Shown: piece after piece, positions 44,000-56,000 of the stretch
How positions within the stretch are numbered: the first letter of the stretch is position 1
How the letters are laid out: every line of letters starts with the position of its first letter
Origin: Raphanus sativus
Lineage: Eukaryota; Streptophyta; Magnoliopsida; Brassicales; Brassicaceae
NCBI RefSeq assembly: GCF_000801105.2
Contig: NC_079516.1
Span: forward strand, 23,969,043-24,033,042
DNA: 64,000 bases
Reading direction: 5' to 3'
Made by a program: the position numbers and the translations under genes
The notes under the pieces: generated by a model
What the model was told of the DNA's origin: nothing
Databases searched by the model: none
The model's input: only the letters and a program-made list of their open reading frames with translations

Positions 44000-45195
44000 G
44001 TTGAGAATATTACATGTACATTCTCCATTATTACAGTGAAGCTATAATTTATCAGGTCAACATGAGACATTAAATGAGATTTTTGTTTTTGACAGACACA
44101 ATGGAAAGGATCGAACCAAGAAACAATATATTTTTTTTGTTTATTGGGATAAATCAGTAACATTTTGGACATGAGATTCATGAGACACAGTTAGAAAAGA
44201 TGATATGTTAGTATAATGTATTTATATGAATTAGTATAATGGAGTTATGTATAAAAATTTGGTATACCAAAAAAAATATCGTTTAGATGGTAAAAGTAAT
44301 GTATGAATAGTTAGAGAGAATTAACTATCATTAGTATAGCTAGAGAAATATCAGGAAGTATTATGTAGGACCAAAAAAAATAATTGGTTAACAGAAGAGT
44401 GCAACAACCTTGTTTAATTAGATTTTTCATATGTTTTCTTTTAATAGTATAGATGACCGAAACACTTCTTTTCCTTCTCTTCAATTTGGTCAACTTTAAA
44501 TTTGTTTCTTATCATAATCACTAAAGACTCATTTCGAAGTATCACAGTTGTTATTTGTGTTTTTGAATATCTCAAAAGGCATTAATTACCATGCACAATT
44601 TTTTTAAAGGCAATTACCATGGACACTTGATAAAAATAGATATTTTTTTTATATATTTATGAGCATGTAACATATAAAAACAACTATATTGTAAGTAAAG
44701 ACCCCCAATGCAAAGCTTTTGAACTTTGTACTTCACTACTATACCTATTTTATTCAACAAAAGTTATAAAAAATAATAGTTTTATGTAAATATGATTTAT
44801 GATCATTGTTCAAAATTGATCCATATGTATTTTAAAAAATAAATATAAATGGCCTTGAATACAACATCATAAATGTGGTTGAGATACCCAATTAAAAAAA
44901 ATGTCGTTGAAATATAATAAAAATAGATTTTTTTAAGACAAGCCCGCTTGTATACACGGAGGCTCATCTAATAGGCATATTTTCTCATTTAACGCTTAAA
45001 ATTTAGAAGTTGATAATTATAATTATCTTTACAGCTTATTTTGTCATTTATTACATATGCAAATGAACATATTTATTGTTATCGTAATTTGAAAATAAAA
45101 ATTTTGACAACTTATTTAATTATTACTATAAATAACATCATAATTTATTATAAATATATATCTGAATTCTGTTGTCAATAAACTAAACATTAAGA

Positions 45196-46063
45196 TTATT
45201 TTGGACATGGGGTATAGCAGGCGCATTTGTTTCCCGGGACACAACCAGTGGTTACTTCCTTTATTCCTGACCCTTGTATCCTCTTGTTGCACGCAGATTG
45301 GCAAGCTGCCTTGTTCTTACAACGTCCAGGCTGTTGGTTATCTAGATATACAGGACATATATCTTTTTTATTTTTATTCCCTTACCCCATCGCTCTGGCC
45401 ACTGTTATGTATAAAACATAAATCTCAATGTATGTAATGAAAAATGTTTTCGGCAAATTTCAAATACTGAAAAATATATTAGATAATGCAATTTAGTTTT
45501 TAAAATCATTGATTATTTGAGGTATACAAACATGTAACTAATCTGACATAAAAATATCTATAAGTATCATGTAAATTTTCTTGTAAAATGATACATCAAC
45601 TCTATTTCTTAAACAAAGACTATAGCTTTACATATTTATTTACTCAGGAAACATGAATTTGAAGTAATGAAGGAAAGGTGTTTGTTAAATCAATTTGGAT
45701 TAAAAAGGAATTCTTCATTATATATTAAAACCATATATCTAGCCAAAATAGGCGAATAAATAACACAAAATACTTTTTTGGATATCAGTTTCCTAGATTT
45801 ATCACAAAACTACTGTATATAATTTTATTGGTTTAGATATTATGCAATTTCATAGTGTAAACTAACTATAACAAAATGTCTGTAACAATTTAGCTTATTA
45901 AAAATGAAGTAATACGTTGCAGAAAAAAAAAAAATAAAGATATTCTAAATTCTTTCTTTTAAGAATAAAGGTGATATATATTACAAAAGTATAGACACGA
46001 ACCTAGTATAAGAATGACGAGGATAGTTAACACATTAAATGAAAATATACGTGATTTTTTCAT
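45196..46063 (-). pseudogene. DEFL copy F, killed by a nonsense codon
   Basis: Both exons keep their length: exon 1 46063-46003 (61 bp) and exon 2 45401-45196 (206 bp), with splice sites intact. In exon 2 the Gln codon after AMG is TAA, six codons after the intron, so the mature peptide is not made. Further changes (Arg for Gly in VARAMG, Arg for Ser before the second cysteine, Val for Ile after the first) show relaxed constraint. Eighteen bases upstream of the start codon the promoter is cut off by an LTR-like insertion beginning at about 46081. Confidence 0.88.
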
Positions 46064-46080
46064 CCTTGGTAATATGAATG

Positions 46081-46970
46081 ATGTGGGAACCAAAATTCGC
46101 ACCGTCAATATTTCGTATAAATAAGGAAACTAGAGAAAACCCTAATTTCCCAGAAGGTCTTGGATTTCTGAGAAACCACACGTCAAGCAATCAGAATACG
46201 ACAATAACGAGAAAATAAAATAAAAATCGTAAAAAGAGAGCAAGAAGGGTTTTATTCCGAATCTGCGTATGAGCGTAACAACAACAGGACAGCGTGCTTC
46301 GGCTACGAGAGCTGTCGGCGAGATCCTAGTTCTAATACCCGAAGGTGGCTAAACCTAATTGAGTCGCAGCTCGAAAAAGAAAAACGGAAAGTTGCCTAAA
46401 ATGCTTTAAGTGCTAAGTTGCTCTGGAAAAGTGATGCCTCTATGCCTCTCGCCTTGAACTCCTTATATACTCCCTCCAAGGTCGGTTTACGCTTCCTCCT
46501 TTTGCCCTTAAGCCGTCATAGTCGAAAAAATGGGAATATTCCATTTTTTCCGATCTTCATGATTATCTGCGGAAAATTTCCAACTTTTCCGCGGAAACTG
46601 ATGCTTATCCTCCAAGCATAAACCGTCATAGGGTTCATGAGTTTTTAAGAAATCGTAAGTGGGCCGCGATCAAGTTTAGGACCCCTTTGGGCAGTATTTT
46701 TTATTTGAGACGTTTTTACGATTTCTCCGATAAGGTTAAGTTTCCGCGGTTTTATCGTAAACCGAACGGACGAATCCATTTGATCGAGAGATCAAGAAAC
46801 GGATAGTCGAGAATGCATAGTTTTACGTCGTGTCGTCGTTTCGGAAGACGTCGGACATTTTGGAAAATTATCGATGTACGAACGCTCGATCGCTATAGCG
46901 ACCGAACTATGTCCGCAGCTCGGTCGCTATATAGCCTTGCATTCATTCTCCTAGAAACGGCTCCATTTCA
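46081..46970. mobile_element. LTR-like fragment (gypsy-type?) joined to DEFL unit F
   Basis: DEFL-unit similarity stops at AATATGAATGA and TGTGGGAACCAAAATTCG begins, an LTR-like start. The block has no open frame, is richer in CG dinucleotides than its surroundings, and near its end has CGGTCGCTAT / ATAGCGACCG palindromic motifs common in Brassica LTRs. No partner LTR or target duplication was found. Confidence 0.4.
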
Positions 46971-49900
46971 CACTCATTAGGTGATTGACCATGAAAATTA
47001 TTGAGTAATACTCCGCTTTTGAAGCTATGGAATCATTAAAAGCCTATGCTTTTCCTTCTCACATTCGTTAGCACTTATCATCTTTAGGAGCTGAGATGAG
47101 ACTACTTTATCTCAAAGTGCTTTGTTTAGATTCTGTTTGATTTTATTTTCCCTTTGAACCTACGTCTTGGGATCTCCAGTCATGATAGGTAGGGTTGCAA
47201 TCAAGGATCCTCATTCGTTATAGGCTTTAAACCCATTCCTTTTGATGATTTAGCAACAACATCTCGTAACAAACCTTTAGTAAATGGATCCGCTAGGTTG
47301 TCAGTCGATTTGATGTAATCTATTGTGATTACACCAGTTGAAATAAGTTGTCTAATGGTTTTATGTCGTCTTCTGATGTGACGAGATTTACCATTGTAGA
47401 GATTATTTTGAGCCCGGGCTATAGCTGATTGACTATCGCAATGTATTCTTATAGCTGGTACAGGTTTCTCCCACATAGGAACATCTTCCAAAAAATTTCT
47501 AAGCGATTCAGCTTCTTCTGCTGCTTTGTCTAATGCAATGATCTCAGATTCCATAGTAGACCTAGCTAGCACTGTTTGTTTGGTAGATTTCCAAGATATT
47601 GATGCTCCTCCTAATGTAAAAACATATCCACTTGGGGATTTTGAGTTTTTAGAATCTGATATCCAGTTAGCGTCACTGTATCCTTCTAAAACTCTGGTTC
47701 TTTACCATAGTGAAGCCCAAAATCTTTGGTGTAGCGCAAGTAATTGAGCTCTTGTTATAGCTTTCCAATGTGTATGACCTGGATTACTCGTATATCGACT
47801 AAGTACGTTTACTGCATGTGCTAGATCGGGTCTAGTACAATTAGTCAAGTACATGAGACTTCCGATCACACGTGCATACTCGTTTTGTGAAACCGCTTCA
47901 CCTGAATTCTTTGTCAAGTGCATTTGGGGATCTAAAAGAGTTATTGCAGTACTATTAGAGTAGTTTTTAAATCTCTCTAATATTTTTTCAGCATAATGAT
48001 ATTGAGTTAAAGTAATTCCTTTTGAATTTCTTATGACTTTAACCCCGAGAATAACATCTGCTAGTCCCAAATCTTTCATCTCAAATTTTCCTTTGAGCAT
48101 GTTTTTTCTTTGATTGATAATGTCTTTATTGCTTCCAATAATGAGCATATCATCTACATATAAACATAGCAAAACATACGCATTTTTGGTAGTTTTATAG
48201 TATATGCATTTATCACATTCATTAATTTTGAAACCATTTGACATCATTGTGTTATCAAACTTTTCGTGCCATTGTTTAGGAGCTTGTTTAAGCCCATAAA
48301 GTGACTTTACAAGTCGGCGTACTTTGTCTTCCTGTCCAGAAATGACATGACTCTCAGGTTGTTTCATGTAAATTTCTTCTTCAAAATCACCATTTAGAAA
48401 AGCTGTTTTTACATCCATTTGATGGATTTCTAAGTCTCTTAAGGCTGCGATAGCTACCATCGACCTTATAGATGTTATTCTGGTTACTGGAGAATATGCA
48501 TCAAAATAGTCAAAGCCTTCCTTTTGTCAGAATCCTTGAACTACAAGCCTAGCTTTATATTTTCCACCAGGTTTTCGTGTCATTATCCATCTATTACCTA
48601 ATGCTTTGCAGCCAGGTGGTAAATCCGTTACGTACCATGTATAATTTTGCATGATAGAATCGAATTCACTTTTGACAGCTTCGTTCCAAAACGGAGCTTC
48701 GGGTGAAGCCATAGCTTCTGCCAAAGTTTTTGGAACATTTTCTAATAGAAATGCCATTAGGAAATCATCACCAAAAGATTTCTCTTTTCGAGCTCTTTTG
48801 CTTCTCCGAGGTTCATCTTTTTCTTCATTTTCTGAAATATCATTTATAGAAACTTCAACGTTTGTCTCAATTTCTGAGTTCTTGTCGTTGTCTCTCTCTT
48901 CTTGAGTTTGTTTTGAACCTTGTTTTCCCTTGTACAGAAAAATATTTTCGGAGAAAGATGCATTTCTAGACTCCATGACTGAATCTTTATGGATGTCTGA
49001 TATTTCAGATTTATGTACCAGAAATCGATAAGCTGTACTGTTATGTGCATATCCGATGAAAATACAATCCACTGTTTTAGGTCTAATAGTGACCTTCTTT
49101 GGTGGTGGTACCGCAACTTTTGCCAAGCACCCCCACACTTTGAGGTATTGATATGAAGGTAAATTACTTTTCCATGATTATTTTGCCAGTTATTTTGTGT
49201 GGAATTTTGTTGAGGATATAATTAGTGGTAAGCAACGCTTCCCCCCCCCCCCCCCCACATGTTCTGGGGTGACACAGATTTTTTGCAACATTGCATTCAC
49301 CATCTCTTTAAGAGTTCGATTTTTTCGTTTAACAACTCCATTAGATTCTGGTGAATAAGGGGTTGTAGTTTGATGGATTATTCCATGTTCCTTACAAAAT
49401 GAATTGAATGGACCATCATACTTGCTTCCTCTGTCGCTTCTAACTACCTTAATAGTTGTTTTAAGCTGATTTTCGACGTCGAGTTTAAATTCTTTGAATT
49501 TTTCTAAGGTTTCATCTTTGCTATGTAAAAGATAAACATAACAATATTTTTTGCAGTCATCTATGAAGGTCACATAGTACTTTTTCCCTCCTCTAGTTGT
49601 CATATATTTTAAATCACATAAATCAGTGTGAATTAAATCTAGAGGTTGTTAGTTCTTTCAACACGAGGTGAGGGCTTTTTGTGAGCTTAGCCTGTACGCA
49701 AACTTCACATTTTTGTTTACTTGTTTTAAATTTGGGAATTAAATTTAAATTCATTAATCTTTGTACATATTTATTATTTACATGGCTTAATCTTTCATGC
49801 CATATATTAAAAGACTCAACCAAATAAGCAACTGGCTTCGTATTCATTGAAACTTTTGGAGCTACAACTTTCGGAGGGACTGTCATTACATTCATCTTGA

Positions 49901-52663
49901 CAAGTCCATCCTTAACATACCCCTTTCCCAAATACATCTCATTCTTCCTAATCACGAGCTTGTCCGCCTCAAGACTTGTGGCGAATCCATTCTTGCTGAG
50001 CAAGGTTCCCGAGACCAGGTTCTTCCTCATGTCAGACACATGCTTCACATTTTTCAGAGCGACTTCACGTCCAGATATCATCTTCAAAACAACATCGCCG
50101 CGTCCTTCAATCTTGGAGACTGCAGTATTTCCCATGAACAGCTTCTCCTGAGTCTTGCTTTTCTGATAGGTGCTGAACATCGCCCTATCGGTGCAAATGT
50201 GGGTGGTTGCTCCTGTGTCATACCACCATTCCCTGGGGTTGTTGCCTTCAACCATGTTGACCTCAGTCACCATTGCAACCAGATCCTCTTCAGTGAGATT
50301 CGCCAGAGCCTTCTCATCCCTGATCTTCCTGCGACACTCAGCAGTCTTGTGTCCCACTTTGTTGCAGTAGTGACACTTCCCCTTGAATTTCTCCACATTT
50401 GCATTGATTTCAGTGCCTTTGTTCTGGAAGTTTTTCCCAGAAGCCTTCAATGCTGCAGCAGTTTTGGAAGGCTTTGCAGGAGAATGGGCGTGTGCCTTTC
50501 CTTTGCCTTTGTGCTCAGCCATGTTGATACTATGCTCCTTAGCATTGATCTTGTCAACAATCCGGTTCCTGGATTCCATCTGAAGCCTCATGATAAGCTC
50601 CTCAAGGCCCATCTTCTTCTTCTTGTGCTTCAGGTAGTTCTTGAAATCCGCATAGTTTGGAGGAAGCTTTTCAATGAAGTTGAGAGTTGTGAATGTCTCA
50701 TAGATGGACATCCATTCAGCAGCGATTTCATGGCAAATGAGCTGAAATGCTTCCACTTGATCCATGATGGATTTTGAATCCACCATTTTGAAGTCATGGA
50801 ACTTTGCAACCACATACTTCTGGCAGCCAGCGTCCTCACCTCGGTACTTCTTGTCCAGTGATCTACATAGCTCTTTCGCCGTGGGAATGTCACAGTACAC
50901 TCGGTAAAATGGGTCAATGAGGCGACCCAAAATATACCATTTGCAGACGAAGTCAGAATGCACCCAAATGTCAACACTTGCGAGAGTGTGCACATCATCA
51001 ATCTTGTAAGGGACAAGGGGCTTGTCCTCCTGGATGAATTTTGTCCAACTTCAACGTTGTTAGGAATAACATCATCTTCTTCTGCCACGTTTTGAAGCCT
51101 TTGCCATCAAACTTGTCTGGCATCAGTCCTTGAGTGAACAGGCTGGGCACAAATGGAGAGTTGAAACTGCAGCCGGACCACTTGAGGTTCCTAGAGCTGA
51201 ACTCGTTTGATAAAGACCAGCACCGAAAACGCTACGGCGTGTGGTATCATCAGTAACATTGGCCAATGGAGCAGAGGTTGATGTTGTGCCTGCAATGGTT
51301 CCAACGGTTGTCAGAGTTGCATCAGATGCTGAAACGTTGAGTGGAGTTTGATTGATGGTGGTGTCAATGGGGGTGATGCTTGGATCCGTCATTTTTCTGT
51401 TGTGAAAACATGAAAACGGATTAGTACTCCATTCAACAATAACATATTAACATATAATAGTCCAAGTCCGATTTTCATTTTTGGTGTTTGAACCAAATCA
51501 TATCGGTATAAGTCTGAAAAACTGTTTTGCAAACTCGCTTATATGCGTTCGCATAAACCATTTTGTCTAGACTTTGTAATGTTTCACAAACTCGCTTAAG
51601 CAAGCGTTCGTGGAAACGATTCGCATATAACACGTTTTAAAAATCGCAAGATACGCTTCGCGGAAGTGCTGCAGAGCAAATCGCAAAAACGTTGCAGATA
51701 TGTAAGAAACGTTTCGCGGAAGTGCTATAGAGCAAATCGCAAACACCGTTTTACAAACCGTTTACAGCTCCTTTAATAGACCCGAAACAGCTTTAGAAAA
51801 CGATTTAGAGTTAAGATTGTAGAAGCCAAAAAAACGGAATCGATACAAACGATGGATATTTACAAAACGCCGTTAAGGAAAGTAACGAAAAGAACATGGA
51901 GGAGAGATATGATCTCTTTCCTTAACTCTAAATATTCGCTCCGTAGTGAGATGGACACTGGCGAAATATCGAGTCCTAGGATACAACCATGGCAGACGAT
52001 TCACGCTTCACTTGTGAACGCCTTATCGAACTAGAAACACTCTCGGAAATAGACTTACGCTAAGGGATTTTCTTTGTTAATTTTGCGAAAAGTAAAAGAA
52101 GTGAGAAATGAGAGAGGAGGAGACGACTATTTAAAGAGACGAAAGAGAGCCACTTTCCGCAACAGTTGCTGCACGTGGGCGGAAATCTCGTGGAGATCGA
52201 CGGAAGTTAAGTTTCGAAAAACTTATTCCCCAAGACTCGTTCTTCTTGATCTTATCTTGTTTAAATATCTCGAGAGGATAAACTACATGACGTTTTTATT
52301 TTCTAGACAAACTACTTGTCGTTTCAAAATAAAATGCATGTTGTTTTTCGAGAATTAAATGGCAAACCGTTGAGCTTAACTTAGTCCAAAAAAAATCATA
52401 TATTGGGCCGGAGGACCTCCACCAAGCCCCGAGCCGGGACGGACGGACGGCGGCGGCACGCGCGTGGGGAGCTCTTCCTTCCTCTGAGCTGGTTAACCAA
52501 GGTCAAGTAAGTGAACATATATATACATCACAACTCTTCCTCTCTTGGTTGATGTGAGACAAACTCCCATTATCACTCATTTCATTAACTCATCAAGGCC
52601 AGCTTATGGCCCATTTCTTTTCACATATTTTAATTAAGCCCATGGGCATTAATTGTTCCAACA
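46971..52663 (-). mobile_element. Tork/Tnt1-like Copia retrotransposon, incomplete
   Basis: Minus-strand element. An LTR start, TGTTGGAACA, is at 52663, and the LTR plus leader fill 52663 to about 51400, including a GC-rich block near 52420-52470 and two copies of a CGCGGAAGTGCT-AGAGCAAATCGCAAA motif (51657-51736). Gag-pol follows to 47201. No copy of the 52663 LTR is present to the left of 47201, so the 3' LTR is missing or replaced by the LTR-like fragment at 46081-46970. The left boundary given is approximate. Confidence 0.75.
47201..51392 (-). pseudogene. Gag-pol of the Tork-like Copia, frameshifted
   Basis: Gag starts at 51392 (MTDPSITPIDT) and shifts frame before 51088. It continues to 49623 with the zinc knuckle CHYCNKVGHKTAEC, the protease WWYDTGATTHIC and the pre-integrase WHERLSHVN. 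Integrase at 49603-49190 (VVRSDRGSKYDGPF, YSPESNGVVKRKNRTL) runs into a G16 tract on this strand (49256-49241) and then loses the frame. The integrase C-terminus to early RT is at 49138-48527, RT at 48460-47702 (YVDDMLIIGS) and RNase H at 47572-47201 ([18 protein letters not shown]). At least four frame breaks make it non-functional. Confidence 0.88.
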
Positions 52664-53022
52664 TTTAGAAGATTACTTGTTGAGTCTGAATTTGAAGCAG
52701 GTGGAGCATGGTTTCGGGCTCGTATTAAGGAGAAGACGTTGGTGATAATTGTGGTCACCAAAAGTTCATCAGAAGGAAAACCTTTGGGGATACAGCTCAC
52801 GGAAAGACACAAGCGTCATCGGAGTAGTTGTAAGGCAGATGAACACCGGATGTCGGAGGAATACGAGTCATAGATGGTCGGCTTGATGAAATCTAGCTCT
52901 ATATATATTTAAAGTGATCAGCCACGAGGGTCTTACCAAAGAAGACAGAGTCGCTGGTCGGAATCATATCGGAGACAGAAAACGAGGTGGAGAATCATCG
53001 GAGATTATAATCAGGAGCAGGA
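52664..53022. other. Flank between two Copia elements, possible gene remnant
   Basis: One open stretch on the plus strand (about 52668-52870) reads LESEFEAGGAWFRARIKEKT, which loosely recalls an Agenet-domain strand pattern (GAWFRA). It continues, once the Copia at 53028-58018 is removed, into 58024 onwards. Identity is not established. Confidence 0.25.
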
Positions 53023-53027
53023 GATGC

Positions 53028-56000
53028 TATTGATATGTAATAGATTGTCGGTTATGTAAATCCGGTTAAGTAATTGTACATTGATACCCGGTTTGTTCCG
53101 GTTAGGAAGTTACAACTGTATATAGTCATTTGACTACGTTCAATAAAATTCAACAGAAAGTATTCCTATTTTGTCTTTTCTCTCTCGAGTCTCTCTCGCC
53201 ATTGTTACGCTCAGAGAGCTTTCTGTTCACCCCTTGTTCACTAATATGGTATCAGAGCGTTGAGCTCAAGCTCAACATCGTTCTCTCCTCGTTTTTCCGC
53301 TTCCATCGATCTTATTTTCACCTTCTCTTTCTCTGTTTGGTGTTTTCTCTGCTCTGATGGTGGTCACTCTTCGTCGCAACCGCCGTACCGGTCGTTTCAC
53401 TCGTGCAGGCAGCTCGAATCCTCAGGTCGTTGGCTCTTCGCCGGCGACAACTCCGATTACTGAGACTCAGTTTGCTCGCGCTGCACTGATGAACCCCGAT
53501 AGCGTTCACTCTCCGTTGTTCCTCCATCACGCCGACCATCCAGGCCTGTTGATCGTCTCTGTTCAGCTGGATGGATCAAACTATGGTCAATGGAGCTCCG
53601 CGATGAAGATAGCACTGGATGCAAAGAATAAGATCTCTTTCATCGATAACTCTCTCCCTCGTCCGGTTGAAGGTAACCCTCTGTTTCGGATCTGGTCTAG
53701 ATGCAACAGTATGGTTAAATCGTGGCTTTTGAACTCGGTTTCCAAACAAATCTATGGTAGTATTCTTTCCTTTGATGATGCTGCTCAGATTTGGAAGGAT
53801 CTCCATGAATTCACAAGACCAACTTACCCAGAACCTTTCAGCTTGTTCAACAAATCCAGGATCTGCGTCAGGGCTCGATGGATCTCTCTGTCTATTACAC
53901 GACGTTGAAGACTCTCTGGGATAATCTTGACAGCTCTGAGGTTCCTGATCCTTGTGCTTGCTGTGACGGTTTCAACTGCGCTGGACAACGTCAAGGTCAA
54001 GCTAAGGTTGATCGTTTTAGAACCATCAAATTCCTTGCTGGCTTGAACGACAAGTACTCGAGCATTCGTGGCCAGATAATCATGAAAAAGCCCCTTCCTG
54101 ACTTGGCTGAGATTTGTAACATTCTTGACCAAGATGACAGTCAACGAATGTTCAACTCTCCTGTGATTCCTGCCGCTTACCACATCAGTTCTCCTTCTGC
54201 TCCTACTGAGACTCAGACTGCTAGTTCTCCAGAAGCTCAGTCTGCTGCTTCACAAGGTTCTCTGAATGCTTTTCAGAAGAAGAACAATCGACCTACTTGT
54301 TCACACTGTGGCGTTGAAGGACATGTGATCGATCGTTGCTACAAACTTCACGGTTATCCTGTTGGTTGGAAGAAAGGCAAACCCACTCATGGCAAGCCAC
54401 CTTCTTCTCCTGCTGTAGCAGCCAACGTCAGTGCTCCTGACAAGCCATTCACTGGAGGTCTTGATTCCCTCGTTGGTAACTTGAGCAAGGATCAGATTCA
54501 GGATTTCATAGCCTATTTCTCCTCTCAGCTTCAGCATGCATCTTCTGTGAACTACAGTGCTGCTAGCACCTCGGTTTCCACTAGTCAGTCTGTCGCTAGC
54601 CCATCTGGTATTTCGTTCTCACCCTCCACATTCAGTTTCATTGGTCTTCTTACTGTCTCTGAATGTGTGACAACTGAGAAAACTTGGATAATCGACTCTG
54701 GTGCAACTCACCATGTTTCACATGACAAATCTCTGTTTGTTACGCTTGATACCTCTATCAAGCGTCATGTGAACCTCCCCACTGGTCAAACAGTTGCTGT
54801 TGGAGGAGTCGGCTCTATTGTTATCAACAAAGCTATCACCTTGCAGAATGTTTTATTCATTCCTGCTTTCCGCTTGAACCTTATCAGTATCAGTTCCTTG
54901 ACCACAGATCTCGGTTCTCGGATTATTTTTGATCATGCGTGTTGTCTGATCCAGGATCTTTCCAAGGGATTGATGATTGGAAGAGGTAGAAGACTTGCGA
55001 ACCTGTACATCTTGGATGGAGAAGATTCAGTTTGTGCAGACTGAGTTTGTGAAGACTCTGTTTCTACTTCTTTTGTTGCAAACTCTGTTATTGATGCCGC
55101 TGTTTGGCACCGCAGACTTGGTCACACTTCTTTCAGTCGTTTAGATACTCTTACCAATGTACTTGGGATTTCTAAACAAAAGAATAAAGGATTGGTGCAT
55201 TGTGATATTTGTCAACGAGCTAAACAGAAGAAGTTATCCTTCCCTTTACGACAAAACATGTGTACAACTCCTTTTGAACGCCTTCACATTGATGTTTGGG
55301 GTCCATTTTCTGAAGAAACTCAAGATGGTCATCGCTATTTCCTAACTATAGTCGATGATCATTCTAGAGTCACATGGATCTATCTTCTCAAACACAAGAG
55401 TGATGTGCTTCAAGTGTTCCCTTCCTTCATTACCATGGTGGAAACACAATTCAACACAAAGGTCAAGTCTGTACGCTCAGACAACGCACCAGAATTGAGG
55501 TTCGATGAACTCTACAAACGCAAAGGGATCATCTCCCATCACTCCTGCCCTGAGACACCTGAGCAAAACTCAGTGGTGGAGCGCAAACATCAACATATCT
55601 TGAATGTTGCAAGAGCTCTTCTCTTTCAGTCTCATGTTCCTCTCTCTCTTTGGGGTGAGTGTGTTCTCACGGCGGTCTTCCTTATCAACCGAACGCCTTC
55701 ACCTCTTCTTAATAACAAGACCCCTTTCGAGATTCTCCATCAAAAGGAACCTGAATACATTCATTTGAAGACCTTTGGCTGTTTGTGCTATGCAAGTACT
55801 TCACCTAAGCATCGCCATAAGTTCCAAGAACGAGCTAAAGCCTGCGACTTCCTTGGCTATCCTTCCGGTTATAAGGGGTATAAGCTACTTGATATGGAGA
55901 GTAATACTATCTTCATTTCTCGCAATGTAGTGTTTTATGAGGACATCTTTCCCCTTCATAAACCTGCAATTGCTAGAGATGCTGAAGTATTCTTCCCTCC

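Noticed and set aside
17718..46063. DEFL cluster as an S-locus SCR/SP11 male determinant
   Set aside because: Eight cysteines and secretion fit loosely, but the SCR spacing is not matched and no S-receptor kinase or SLG gene is present in the window.
50040..50777. 245-aa plus-strand frame in the Tork-like Copia
   Set aside because: Antisense to gag/protease of a clearly minus-strand polyprotein; no domain of its own.
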